From a virus, in IMG/VR virus record IMGVR_UViG_3300020711_000011, positions 1 through 58,446 of that record: a stretch of DNA of 58,446 nt. One strand, 5' to 3'. Under the pieces are notes generated by a model. The model was not told the DNA's origin. It saw nothing but the letters and a program-made list of their open reading frames with translations, and ran no database searches. A program made the translations under genes and the position numbers. How positions within the stretch are numbered: position 1 is the first letter of the stretch; every line of letters begins with the position of its first letter. Shown piece after piece: positions 8,131 to 17,900 of this stretch.

Positions 8131-10203
8131 TTATGTGCAAGTATTTTTGATGCCTAATATTCCATTGCTTATTGAAAACCTATTATACACTGTTCCTTCA
8201 ATATCTACTACCCAATCGCTATAGTAATATCCTTGTGTTATTTGCAACATTGCTTCTGTTCCTTCGGCAGTAGAATCACTATTTGAATTTATATATGCAG
8301 TTAGTGTTGAATCTGCTGTATTTTCTAAATTACCCAATAGTGTATAAACAAACATTTGAGTTCCAAAACCCAAACATGCATTTGATGCCGTTGCGGATTG
8401 TACACATGTAAATCCTGTGACCGGTGCATCTGGTACACCTCTATTTGCATTCATTATTATGGTTCCATCTATATTTGTTCCATCAAATGAATTTAATCCA
8501 TTATCCCAGAATCTTAATAGTGTACCGACTCTGTACCAACCTGTCGGTGCTGGAATTGTTCCTTGTGCATTTGTAAATAATTTGGTAGCACTAATTAAAT
8601 TTGAATTATCACCATATAAAGTAACATTAAATCCAGTTGGAGGATTTCCATTTGAATAATTTAGATCAAAAATAACTGCGCTATGCATCGCATTTAATAT
8701 CTGAGATGTTGTTGGACATGATCCAACATAATTTGAACCATTAAACGCAGGAGAAACCCAATATCTAACCACTCCGCCGTAACTGTAAAAACCAGATGTT
8801 GCAAGAGTTACTCCATCAATATTATAAAGATGCAGACCAATAAGATTGTTACTTAAATTCGTCCAATCTTCTACAGAAAAATCTGCTTTAAATGTATTTG
8901 TTCCAGCAGCGCATGCAGATGCTTGAGAACTTGTATCATAACCTAAATCAATATTATTTAATGTAGGAGGAACATAACTTCCAGTTTCCCATGTAAATCC
9001 AGTTTGTCCTAAATAACATATATAGATCAATTTTGTATCTCCATATTCAGTTCCAGTATTCGGAAAATCTATCACTCCTGGTTCTCCAGTGCTTGCAAAA
9101 TCTACAATTGTCGAAGTGATTGTATATCCACTGGAATACGGCATTGTTAGCGTAACTTCTGCGCCTGCAAGCATTGAAAGATCTGCAGGTCCAAATGTTT
9201 GTTCTGTCTGTCCTCCGTCATTTGATGCAATGTTATATTTAAATGCATTTATGTTTGGAAGAGTATAATTAAGAGTTCCAATAGTCCAGGTTTGTCCATT
9301 ACATGCATACCATCCTTCGAAAAGGGTGTTTGCCATACCGGCTCCGGTTCTATTTTGTAGAATTGGAGTTCCTGTTTGTTGTATTGTCTCGTTTAAATAA
9401 AAATTAGTTGAATTAAAATACGAAGGATCGATTCCAATAATTGATCCGATTGGAAACAACGCGATTAAATCTCTTAATCTTGCCCAACTTACGCTCCCAC
9501 TACTATCTGAAGATCTTACAACATAGTTTGCAACTGGACTCGCTACATTAAATTGAGCACCTATGTGCATCTCTGATCCTGAATTTAAAATTGAATCAAC
9601 TGAACTTGTTAATCCACCATCAATTTCAATAAAACCAGAATAATTATGTTGCGATGCAGCATCCACCAAAATTCCAGATGCATTTTCATCAAAGCTCTCT
9701 TCTAAAACTATTTGTGATCCAACTGAATCATAATAAAAATTATAATGAGATCTATTATCAGAATCTGAAGTTTTTAAAGAAAGGTTATATGTGTTCTTAT
9801 CAGAAGTATGTAAAGTTTTTAATCTGGTAGTCGGATTGTTATAATCTGCTGATGAGCTTGACACTCCAATTTCAATCGTGGTTGGATTTAACTTTCCAAA
9901 TTGATTTGTCTTTAGGGTATCATTATCGCTTGTTATAAGTGTATTCTTTAACCAAACCGATTGTCCTTCATCTCCTTGTGGTCCAGCAAATCCATCATCT
10001 CCAGGGTCACCTTGCGCTCCGGTTGTTCCTTTGGATCCATCATCTCCAGGGTCACCTTGCGCTCCTTGTGGACCATTTGGTCCTCCATGATTCAATTCAA
10101 TCTGCTGGAAGTTAGCATTTATTTTTTCAACCTTTTCGGGTGATAAAAATACGCCAGATCCATCGGCATCTGAATTGTATATTTCTGTAATTATTATTGA
10201 CAT
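8131..10203 (-). CDS. Collagen-like tail fibre protein B
   Basis: A 690-residue paralogue of the neighbouring fibre. The N-terminal anchor contains KINANFQQI (about residues 27-35). Residues 41-79 again hold exactly 13 Gly-x-y triplets, here including two copies of GAQGDPGDDG encoded by a 31-base exact DNA repeat with 45-base spacing. A collar-like module follows (FPIGSIIGI then GWYACNGQTW, about residues 245-310), then Asn/Ser/Thr-rich beta repeats to the C-terminus. The shared anchor and different C-termini suggest two fibres on the same attachment point or a heteromeric fibre. Its stop lies next to the start of fibre A, and its start is next to the stop of the 1577-residue gene. Confidence 0.8.
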   Translation of the reverse strand: MSIIITEIYNSDADGSGVFLSPEKVEKINANFQQIELNHGGPNGPQGAQGDPGDDGSKGTTGAQGDPGDDGFAGPQGDEGQSVWLKNTLITSDNDTLKTNQFGKLNPTTIEIGVSSSSADYNNPTTRLKTLHTSDKNTYNLSLKTSDSDNRSHYNFYYDSVGSQIVLEESFDENASGILVDAASQHNYSGFIEIDGGLTSSVDSILNSGSEMHIGAQFNVASPVANYVVRSSDSSGSVSWARLRDLIALFPIGSIIGIDPSYFNSTNFYLNETIQQTGTPILQNRTGAGMANTLFEGWYACNGQTWTIGTLNYTLPNINAFKYNIASNDGGQTEQTFGPADLSMLAGAEVTLTMPYSSGYTITSTIVDFASTGEPGVIDFPNTGTEYGDTKLIYICYLGQTGFTWETGSYVPPTLNNIDLGYDTSSQASACAAGTNTFKADFSVEDWTNLSNNLIGLHLYNIDGVTLATSGFYSYGGVVRYWVSPAFNGSNYVGSCPTTSQILNAMHSAVIFDLNYSNGNPPTGFNVTLYGDNSNLISATKLFTNAQGTIPAPTGWYRVGTLLRFWDNGLNSFDGTNIDGTIIMNANRGVPDAPVTGFTCVQSATASNACLGFGTQMFVYTLLGNLENTADSTLTAYINSNSDSTAEGTEAMLQITQGYYYSDWVVDIEGTVYNRFSISNGILGIKNTCT
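9990..10065. repeat. 31-bp direct repeat in the collagen-coding region
   Basis: The 31-base sequence at 9990-10020 is repeated exactly at 10035-10065, an offset of 45 bases (15 codons, five Gly-x-y triplets). It codes the duplicated GAQGDPGDDG unit. Such exact repeats allow the triplet number to change by slippage or recombination. Confidence 0.9.
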
Positions 10204-10204
10204 G

Positions 10205-13200
10205 TTAAGAAATTATATTGACTAGGAGCTCAAATTGATAATTATAACCTGGCCTCTTATTATATATTAGTCTAAATCCAAGTCGATCCGTAGGAAATGT
10301 CTGAGTCTGATAATTGGTTTGCATTGTATATACTGAGGTATCAATCAATGATGGATTATCAACACTTAAAAATTCTGTTGAAATATCTTTACCCTCTCTG
10401 GCATATACAACAATGCTGCCTAAATTAAATCTTGGTACAATATTATTATCAGTATAAACTATAAGATCATCCAGGGTTGTCGTTACATCACCGTATGAAT
10501 GATTAGCACTAACATAGTCATCGAATTTATATTTAATACCATCTGCTAATAATTTAGCAAACATAGATTTTTTAATGTAAACGTCGGCATATACTTTGTC
10601 CGTATCTTCGAACCAAACTATCGAACTGGTTTCTGAATCATTTGTTCTAATCGTATTCATTTGATCCAATGAACTAACGTTCATCGAAGTAAAATTAGTT
10701 ATTTGATATTGACTTTCAACCTTCATTATCGTCGATGCCAAGAACGCTGTCTTTTCAATAGGACTTAGGGTTCCATATGCCGTCGAAGAAATATTATTCG
10801 GAGAAGCTTTTGTAAAATATGTTGGAGAATACTTAGATTCTAAAACATTCATCGTTTTCTTATCAATCGCGATCTCACCAATTTTTGGATATAGAGGTAA
10901 TTTATCAGATGATGTTGACAATTTCAATGTAGAATCAGGTGCCTCTGGATTTACTTTATGGAAATAATAGTTATATAATAGACCAAATCCATTTTCATTT
11001 GTAGAAATATAGGTATCAAATGCGATTCCTAATCTATTAAATTTATCGTAGATTAATTTCTTTCTATAATCTACCGATCCGCTAGTATCATAAGCTTTGT
11101 ATTCTGTAAAAATATCTGTGAATGCAACAACATCTTTTACCAATGGGTTATATAAACCATTCATTCTTCGCATCGCCGTAAAATATGGATCACTTCTTTC
11201 AGTAATAATCTTACCGACATCCTGTGATGTAATTTTGTATGAATTAGGTTTATCTGAATCCACAGAAGGTTCAATGTAAGAAGCCTTTGCAAATGCAGTA
11301 CCATTATCGATTTCTAATACAAAATTATTTACTGATTCTGTTCCATCAGCGCTAATTGTTGTATAATTAATATTTGTTGAAAATTGATTAAATAAATTTG
11401 CAAAGCTCGATGCCTGTAAAGATTCTAATATAGATTTAAATGCATTATAACCTCCACCGATGTAGGTGTATGGTATTACGCTCTGTTCATTAATAGAAAT
11501 ACCTGCAACACCAGTCCACTCTGTACCTAATGATCCATTTGCCCATACTCTAGGATATCCATCTACAATAATTGATGAATCATTAGAAACACTTAGAACT
11601 TTTAATGCATATTGATCTGAACCATTTAATGGCCAGTTAAAAACCAAATATGAATATCCTCCACTTTCGGTAAGAGTTAATTGACTTTCAAATTTAGTTT
11701 GATTTCCCAAATTATCTGGAATTCCATTTACGGTTACTGGACCATTTGTCCATGCTGCATGTTTTAAATCTAATGTGCCACTCATTGCAGAATTATTGTA
11801 AGTTCCATTTAATTTAGAGTGTACCAATTCATACAGAACCTTTCTAGTCAATTCGTTTACATCATTTGGATTTAATTGTAAGTTAATATAGATACAAATA
11901 AAATCAAATGCATCATTTTTAATAACATCAATAGAATATTCGTTTGATGTCGCATCTGTTAAATTAATTACTGAACCAAATTTATAATCATTCACTAATG
12001 TATTACTAATAAATTCAGTAGGATTAACCTTATTGAATTCCTTTCTTGCCTTGTAAGTATATCTTAAACCTCTAAATACTGTCGATGCAAATTTATATTG
12101 AGATCCTTTATCGAAGTTAGAGTACAACTTTTTAGATCTATCTTTTACAAAAGAAATTTGATCTTTTAAAAATAAATCATTTATTGAAAAACCTGGATTT
12201 GATCCAGAAAAGCTTAATATTGATGCTCCATCTACTGTTGAAATATTTCCAGCACTTGGAAGCGTTATAATTGCACCATCTAATCTAACTACCGTAGTCG
12301 AAGACGTTAAAATAGTTGAAGAAACGATATCACTAAAATAAATTAAGGTAACTGATCCAGTTGTTATTTTTGTAACTGAAACTGTATCTCTAAATGCTCC
12401 ATCCCAAATAAAATATTTGCTAAAGTAATCATTTGTATAACTTTTTAAATTTGCAACATTTAATTCTGGATTATTTGAATTCAATAGAATAGAATCATAT
12501 CCAATATAACTATCCAACTCATTAATATTTGAATCTGTATCTTTAAAAATAGTAGGGATTCCATAGATATGAAAGTGTTCCATGCTATAGTCTAATGGAT
12601 TTCTAGATTTTCCGCTCTGAATATCAGGAGATATATTGTCAGTTCCAAATGCCTCATTAACATTTAAAAGATATGGTTTCATCCTTGCATTAAATGCATC
12701 CTTAAGAGCAAACTTATTTATTGTAGGAACCATCCTACTTAAAATTGCAGTTTCTTTTAATTCATTTTCATAAAGTCTATCATATTCAGAATCTGCAGTT
12801 ACATCTTTAATAATTAAAGTAGCATCCTGGGATAGATCAGTTATTGTTGATCTTCTATTAACTATTTCCGGTTGCAAAACTGAATACAGTGTTGGAAAAT
12901 ATGAAGATGCTTCCTCTGTAAAATTAGAGCTACATGCGCCCGCATAATTATTATAATAAGAAGAACTTAATAAAAGGTCCTCAAACGATAATTCACCTAA
13001 ATTAGAATTAGAAGTGTCATAAAAATCAAAGTCAAAGTCTTTAATTGCATATGCACTAAATTTACCGTATGTCGTAAAAGATTCAGCGTATACGTTTAAT
13101 ACTTTAGATTTCGGTACATCTATTACATTTTCTAAAATGATTCTGCTCGTAGCAGTTAAAAATGGATCAGCAATAATTTGAGTAATTTTAGAGAATGTAT

Positions 13201-14938
13201 TTGAAGTAGAACTCATTAAGAATTCACCAACAGCAACAGTTCCTTTGTTTTGATTCTTTACCAAAACTGCTCTATTTTGTATTGCTCCTCCGGTTGGAGT
13301 CCATATAGTCCATTGAGTAAAATCAGTATGCGATCCTACTGGAAGTATTGAATTTGTTAAACCAATATTATTCTGTAGACCTACATTTATTTGAATGAAA
13401 TCAGAAATATTACCATTTAAAATACCTAATGCGGTCAATTTTCTATTATTTCCAACTCCATAATCTTGTAAAATTATTCTATCTCCGATCTGTTGAACCG
13501 TATAAGGAAGCTCTGATAGATTAATTGATCCAGCTAGGGCACTTGCAATATCACTCGGTGTACCGTGGATTGAGTAGGTATTCTCAGTAAATTTGCCAAT
13601 TGGTAAATTAGCTATTGCAGTAAACTCAAATCCGTGCAACTTATAATCAAAGCCTTTCAATTCTGATTTGGGTGCAATAAATATTTTATCACCATCGTGT
13701 GGAGTGTCGATTATTTGAAGATCGATAAAATCATTTAGGTTAACTCCAAACTCTTCAATTTGAATCGAAGATTGTTTAACCATATCCGTAAATTCATTAA
13801 GACTTGCTCCATTTAATGAAACCGGTAGATATTGAGTATTATTAAATCCAACACCATTTCTGATATGAAAGAAATTACCAACTCCAGATTTTACCCAGTT
13901 TAGGGTTGGAATTGATAAATCACTTTGATTCAAGAACATATCTTGATGAGTCAAACCATTTGATAAAGGATATAAAGTAGAAACCGAATCAGCCTCAATC
14001 TTTAAGATTTCAGTTGAATCATTTTTAACCAGATCGTATGTTGTAAATTGTCCTTCTTGGATTGCATCAACATATAAACCAAAATATCTATAAATCTTAT
14101 AGGTTTCTGCAGTTGGATCATTGAATAAAAATTCAAGATTTAATATGTTTGCAACTGCGATATCATTTCTTTGAAAACCAGAAGTTAAAAGATTATTATT
14201 TAAGATTTCTATCTTATCAACGATAAGATCTTTATTCGTGTATTCATTTCTATTAACAAAACCACCCTTTGCCGTATCGATACCGCTAAAAATAGTAGGT
14301 TGCGATGGATCAAAGTTCTGTGTTATTGCAGCATCTGGAAAATTAGAATCATTTATATGAGTACTAATATATTTACCAATTCCAGTTTTTGTAGTTAAAT
14401 CAAATGAAGTAACGATCGTAGCCTTGCTTAACAATTCCATCACTCTTGTGTTTTGTGATGATATTGTCGTATCCATTTGTTTAGAGTAGTCAACATCTTC
14501 AACTCTATAAATTACAAAGTAAGAAGGTGTATTCTTTTCCAACCAAATAGGAGCAAAGAATCTATATTGTTCTAAATAAAATTTTGAAGTATTAAAGAAG
14601 GCACCGTACTGATATTGAGATTCATATTGCTTTGCATAATCTCCATAAACACTCAGATCAGAATCTTCTCTTAAAACATCGTATTTAATAGAATTCGGAG
14701 CAGTAGAATAGAATGCAGAAAGATCTTGCGAGTATGATCCTCCAGAATTGATTGGAAACTTTTTAAATGCAGAATTTGAGAGAGTACTATTCGCGTCAAT
14801 TGAATCCATATAAATGGATCCAGTAGAGTCAACTACTAATTTTACGTTCGTAGTTAATACGGGATTGGTTCTTAATAAACCAAATGATAGAGCGTCTAGA
14901 TTATTCTCAGACGCATCAAAGTTTGTTGTTATACTCAT
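10205..14938 (-). CDS. Very large virion structural protein (1577 residues)
   Basis: The largest protein in the window, not assigned to a family. It has no signal peptide or membrane segment; composition (Ser, Thr, Asn, Asp, aromatic) and many short strands fit a baseplate or long-fibre protein. The N-terminus MSITTNFDASENNLDALSFG lacks the INxNF anchor of the collagen fibres. The region around residues 95-130 is aromatic-rich (QYESQYQYGAFFNTSKFYLE). The C-terminus is beta-rich. An AGAAGGAAA stretch just upstream of the ATG is one of the few Shine-Dalgarno-like sequences in the window, and a TATATAAT box lies 24 bases upstream. Location between fibre genes and the Hint-domain protein supports a tail-tip or baseplate-periphery role. 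Confidence 0.6.
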   Translation of the reverse strand: MSITTNFDASENNLDALSFGLLRTNPVLTTNVKLVVDSTGSIYMDSIDANSTLSNSAFKKFPINSGGSYSQDLSAFYSTAPNSIKYDVLREDSDLSVYGDYAKQYESQYQYGAFFNTSKFYLEQYRFFAPIWLEKNTPSYFVIYRVEDVDYSKQMDTTISSQNTRVMELLSKATIVTSFDLTTKTGIGKYISTHINDSNFPDAAITQNFDPSQPTIFSGIDTAKGGFVNRNEYTNKDLIVDKIEILNNNLLTSGFQRNDIAVANILNLEFLFNDPTAETYKIYRYFGLYVDAIQEGQFTTYDLVKNDSTEILKIEADSVSTLYPLSNGLTHQDMFLNQSDLSIPTLNWVKSGVGNFFHIRNGVGFNNTQYLPVSLNGASLNEFTDMVKQSSIQIEEFGVNLNDFIDLQIIDTPHDGDKIFIAPKSELKGFDYKLHGFEFTAIANLPIGKFTENTYSIHGTPSDIASALAGSINLSELPYTVQQIGDRIILQDYGVGNNRKLTALGILNGNISDFIQINVGLQNNIGLTNSILPVGSHTDFTQWTIWTPTGGAIQNRAVLVKNQNKGTVAVGEFLMSSTSNTFSKITQIIADPFLTATSRIILENVIDVPKSKVLNVYAESFTTYGKFSAYAIKDFDFDFYDTSNSNLGELSFEDLLLSSSYYNNYAGACSSNFTEEASSYFPTLYSVLQPEIVNRRSTITDLSQDATLIIKDVTADSEYDRLYENELKETAILSRMVPTINKFALKDAFNARMKPYLLNVNEAFGTDNISPDIQSGKSRNPLDYSMEHFHIYGIPTIFKDTDSNINELDSYIGYDSILLNSNNPELNVANLKSYTNDYFSKYFIWDGAFRDTVSVTKITTGSVTLIYFSDIVSSTILTSSTTVVRLDGAIITLPSAGNISTVDGASILSFSGSNPGFSINDLFLKDQISFVKDRSKKLYSNFDKGSQYKFASTVFRGLRYTYKARKEFNKVNPTEFISNTLVNDYKFGSVINLTDATSNEYSIDVIKNDAFDFICIYINLQLNPNDVNELTRKVLYELVHSKLNGTYNNSAMSGTLDLKHAAWTNGPVTVNGIPDNLGNQTKFESQLTLTESGGYSYLVFNWPLNGSDQYALKVLSVSNDSSIIVDGYPRVWANGSLGTEWTGVAGISINEQSVIPYTYIGGGYNAFKSILESLQASSFANLFNQFSTNINYTTISADGTESVNNFVLEIDNGTAFAKASYIEPSVDSDKPNSYKITSQDVGKIITERSDPYFTAMRRMNGLYNPLVKDVVAFTDIFTEYKAYDTSGSVDYRKKLIYDKFNRLGIAFDTYISTNENGFGLLYNYYFHKVNPEAPDSTLKLSTSSDKLPLYPKIGEIAIDKKTMNVLESKYSPTYFTKASPNNISSTAYGTLSPIEKTAFLASTIMKVESQYQITNFTSMNVSSLDQMNTIRTNDSETSSIVWFEDTDKVYADVYIKKSMFAKLLADGIKYKFDDYVSANHSYGDVTTTLDDLIVYTDNNIVPRFNLGSIVVYAREGKDISTEFLSVDNPSLIDTSVYTMQTNYQTQTFPTDRLGFRLIYNKRPGYNYQFELLVNIIS

Positions 14939-14962
14939 CAGTTTTCCTTCTATTCGTTGTTA

Positions 14963-14970
14963 ATTATATA
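14963..14970 (-). promoter_or_regulatory. TATATAAT late-type promoter box
   Basis: TATATAAT preceded by GA on the minus strand, 24 bases upstream of the ATG of the 1577-residue gene. The predicted leader also contains AGAAGGAAAAC, a possible Shine-Dalgarno, unlike most genes here. Confidence 0.5.
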
Positions 14971-14995
14971 TCAAGAAATGAAGGAGACGTCTGGG

Positions 14996-17900
14996 TTATC
15001 TCAGTACTGACATTTCACCTGGTGTTGAAAAGTCATTAGAATCAGCAAACTGACCGGTATTCTTATTGTGGGAAACTAATCCTTCAACAACATACGTATG
15101 TGCATTTCCAATTTCAAGTTTAACTATTTCTGCGTTACCAACCGCCTGTTTGTATGTGATTGTAACAATTCCATTTTCTGATTGGATCTTATCTCCAACG
15201 TGTAGATCTGAGATCGAAACGTATTCTCCAGCTTCAGTTAAGAATTTATGTGAATTAGAAACTGTAACATTGCTTCCACCTGCGCTAACTAATACGATTG
15301 GTTGAATTCCTCTCGATGTATTAATCAATGGATATGTTCCCCATACTCCTGTTAATTCGTGTTTAGTGTAAACTAGATCACCAATCTTTAAGTCTCCTGC
15401 TGGTACTAAGGTATTAGATCCAGTTAAGATTCTCATGTTTGGTGTAGGACAACCTCCTCCGCCTGAAGAAGGTGCATTGTAGTTATTTAACATTGCACTC
15501 GTTACGTTTGTAGAAGAAGAACCCTCTTGTTTGTATTTCGCGTAAACTTCGACGTCAAACTGGAATGAATTTCCAGCAGCATCTAAAATATCGATACCTA
15601 TCTTTTTAGAATAAGTGATGTTTGTTAAAGTATTGCTATAGATACCACCAATTCTACCAGTGTTATTTGCAGCAGTTGCAGTTGTTGAAACTGTACTGTC
15701 AGCTATACCATAGTAATCAGTCATTCTATATTGGAAGATCAAATCTACTGAAACCGCATTTGTGGCTCCAGATGCTATTGTTTTTACACCAAATTTATTA
15801 TCTGCATCTACGATAAGACTTGTCTTTTGTAGAGGTGCAACATATAAATAGGCTCCACATGATTGACCACCTAATAGATATTGATCATTTGCATCGAATG
15901 CCATTTTCAAAGTTCTATGAACTGTGTTATTCGCATCATTTACCCATGTTGTATATTTGTATGGATTTTGGAATCCGCCATCTGCCATGTTTGCTCTTCT
16001 TGGTGCATTTTTAGACATTGCAACCATACCAGCACCTTGGATTTGCAATGGAGTGATCGCTCCATTTGACAAGATTGGATGGTCTTTATGAATGAAGATA
16101 CCATTGTCATATGCAGAACTTGATATTGGATTTGTAGCTCCTGCAAGATCAATTATCGTTATTGCTGGTGTAGTACTATTAAATGAACCTGTCCAAATAA
16201 ATGCATTTGCTAATACAGTTGGATCAGTAGGTGCATCAAATGGTGTACTTGAAGCCGCAGAATAATTTCTTTCTTTGCTAGTTGGATCGATTGTAACACC
16301 AGTAAAGATGTTTGAAAGACCATACTCATAATCATCAATACCAGTTGTTATTGATAAATCTGGCGCAGTTAAAGAATAAAGATCAGTATCATTCGCTAGA
16401 TTTCTGAATCTAGAGTTAACGAACTGTCCTCTTAATTGTCCTGACTGTAATGGTATTTGATTGAAGAAGATATTTGCTGAAATATCTGCTGCTGCCAAAT
16501 TTTGATATAATAAAGGTACTAAATCATAGTTACCTTCAGTTGTATAATATGTGTTTGTTGCAACCGCAGAATCAGGTGTTGTAGTTCCATTTGCAGAAAC
16601 TCCTAACGTTGCAGATTTACCTGAGTTATAAATAGGTTGAGTTCTATCACCTAGAATTCTTGCAACTAATTCTAAATTGGTTGCTTTAGTGTTTGCTAAC
16701 TTTAATTTAAAACTCTTTGTAACAATTGCACCTTTTCTATTTGTTTGACTTGTAATCTCATCAACATAGTAACCTGCAAATAACTGAACTGACGTATTAT
16801 TAGATACTACAGTTTGAGTTCCATTTTGATCTTCAAGGTATACTGAAAGTTCTCCAAGAGTACCAGCGATTTGAGCAGTTAGTGTTTGAATTTGATTTTG
16901 TAATTCAATCAACTTATCAAATACTGAAACTGGATTTTGATTTGCATCTAAGAATCCTGAAGCTATTGAGGTACCGATGTGCGCAAAATATTTAGAGTTT
17001 GCAGTAAATGAATCACCAATGTGTGTATAAACTCCACCAGTTGTTAGATCCTGATCAACTTGAACCTTTACCAAATCGGTTTGATTTTGATTGATAGCAT
17101 CTAATAATTTATCTCCAGTGAATTGTCCTTCTGGGAAAACAATTTGAACGATCGAAGAGAATTCTGATTCTGCTGGATTCGATGGGAAACCTGCCTCAGA
17201 TCTTGAAGCGATCATGATTTCAACAGCCTCTCCAGATTCAATTGGAATATCTAATGAATTAAAGTTTACGGTTTGAGCGTCTTCTTCATTCTCATTTTGC
17301 CATTTGTACTTTCCAGTAGTTGGATCCAAAGCTCTTTGTCTAACAGGTCCTAAAATTTCATTCCAGTTAGAGAATGCCGCAGTTTTAACGGTATTAGTTG
17401 TACTATCATTAAAAGGGATCTGATCAACTTGACTGGTTTTACCATTTACTGAAAGATATCGATATCTTATTTTAAATTGTACAACCTCTTGAGGTACGGT
17501 GTTTGCTACATTTTTTGGAAGTGGCACTGACCAGAAACCTCTTACGCTAAATTTAGGAGCTACATTCGTTAAATTGTTTGAAGCTGCTATAGTTTGAATT
17601 TGCGTAACTATTGATGCATATAAATTTGATTCAGTTGCTCTTTGAGAAACTAAAGCATTGTATTCATTCGTGTCTCTATCTTTATCAACTGAAGACGTAT
17701 ACTTTTGTGTATTGATTTGCGTTTTCTTTTGAGCAATAGAAGTATCTAACTGAGCCAATGACTGCTCTGCCGCAGCTTTATCTGACTGCAATTGAGTAAT
17801 CTTGATAGTCGAATCGTTATCTGTTAAGTGATTGTTTATTTGAACCACTTTAAAGTTATTTACATCCAGAACCGGCGCATCTGGAGGAACTGCCATTGCA

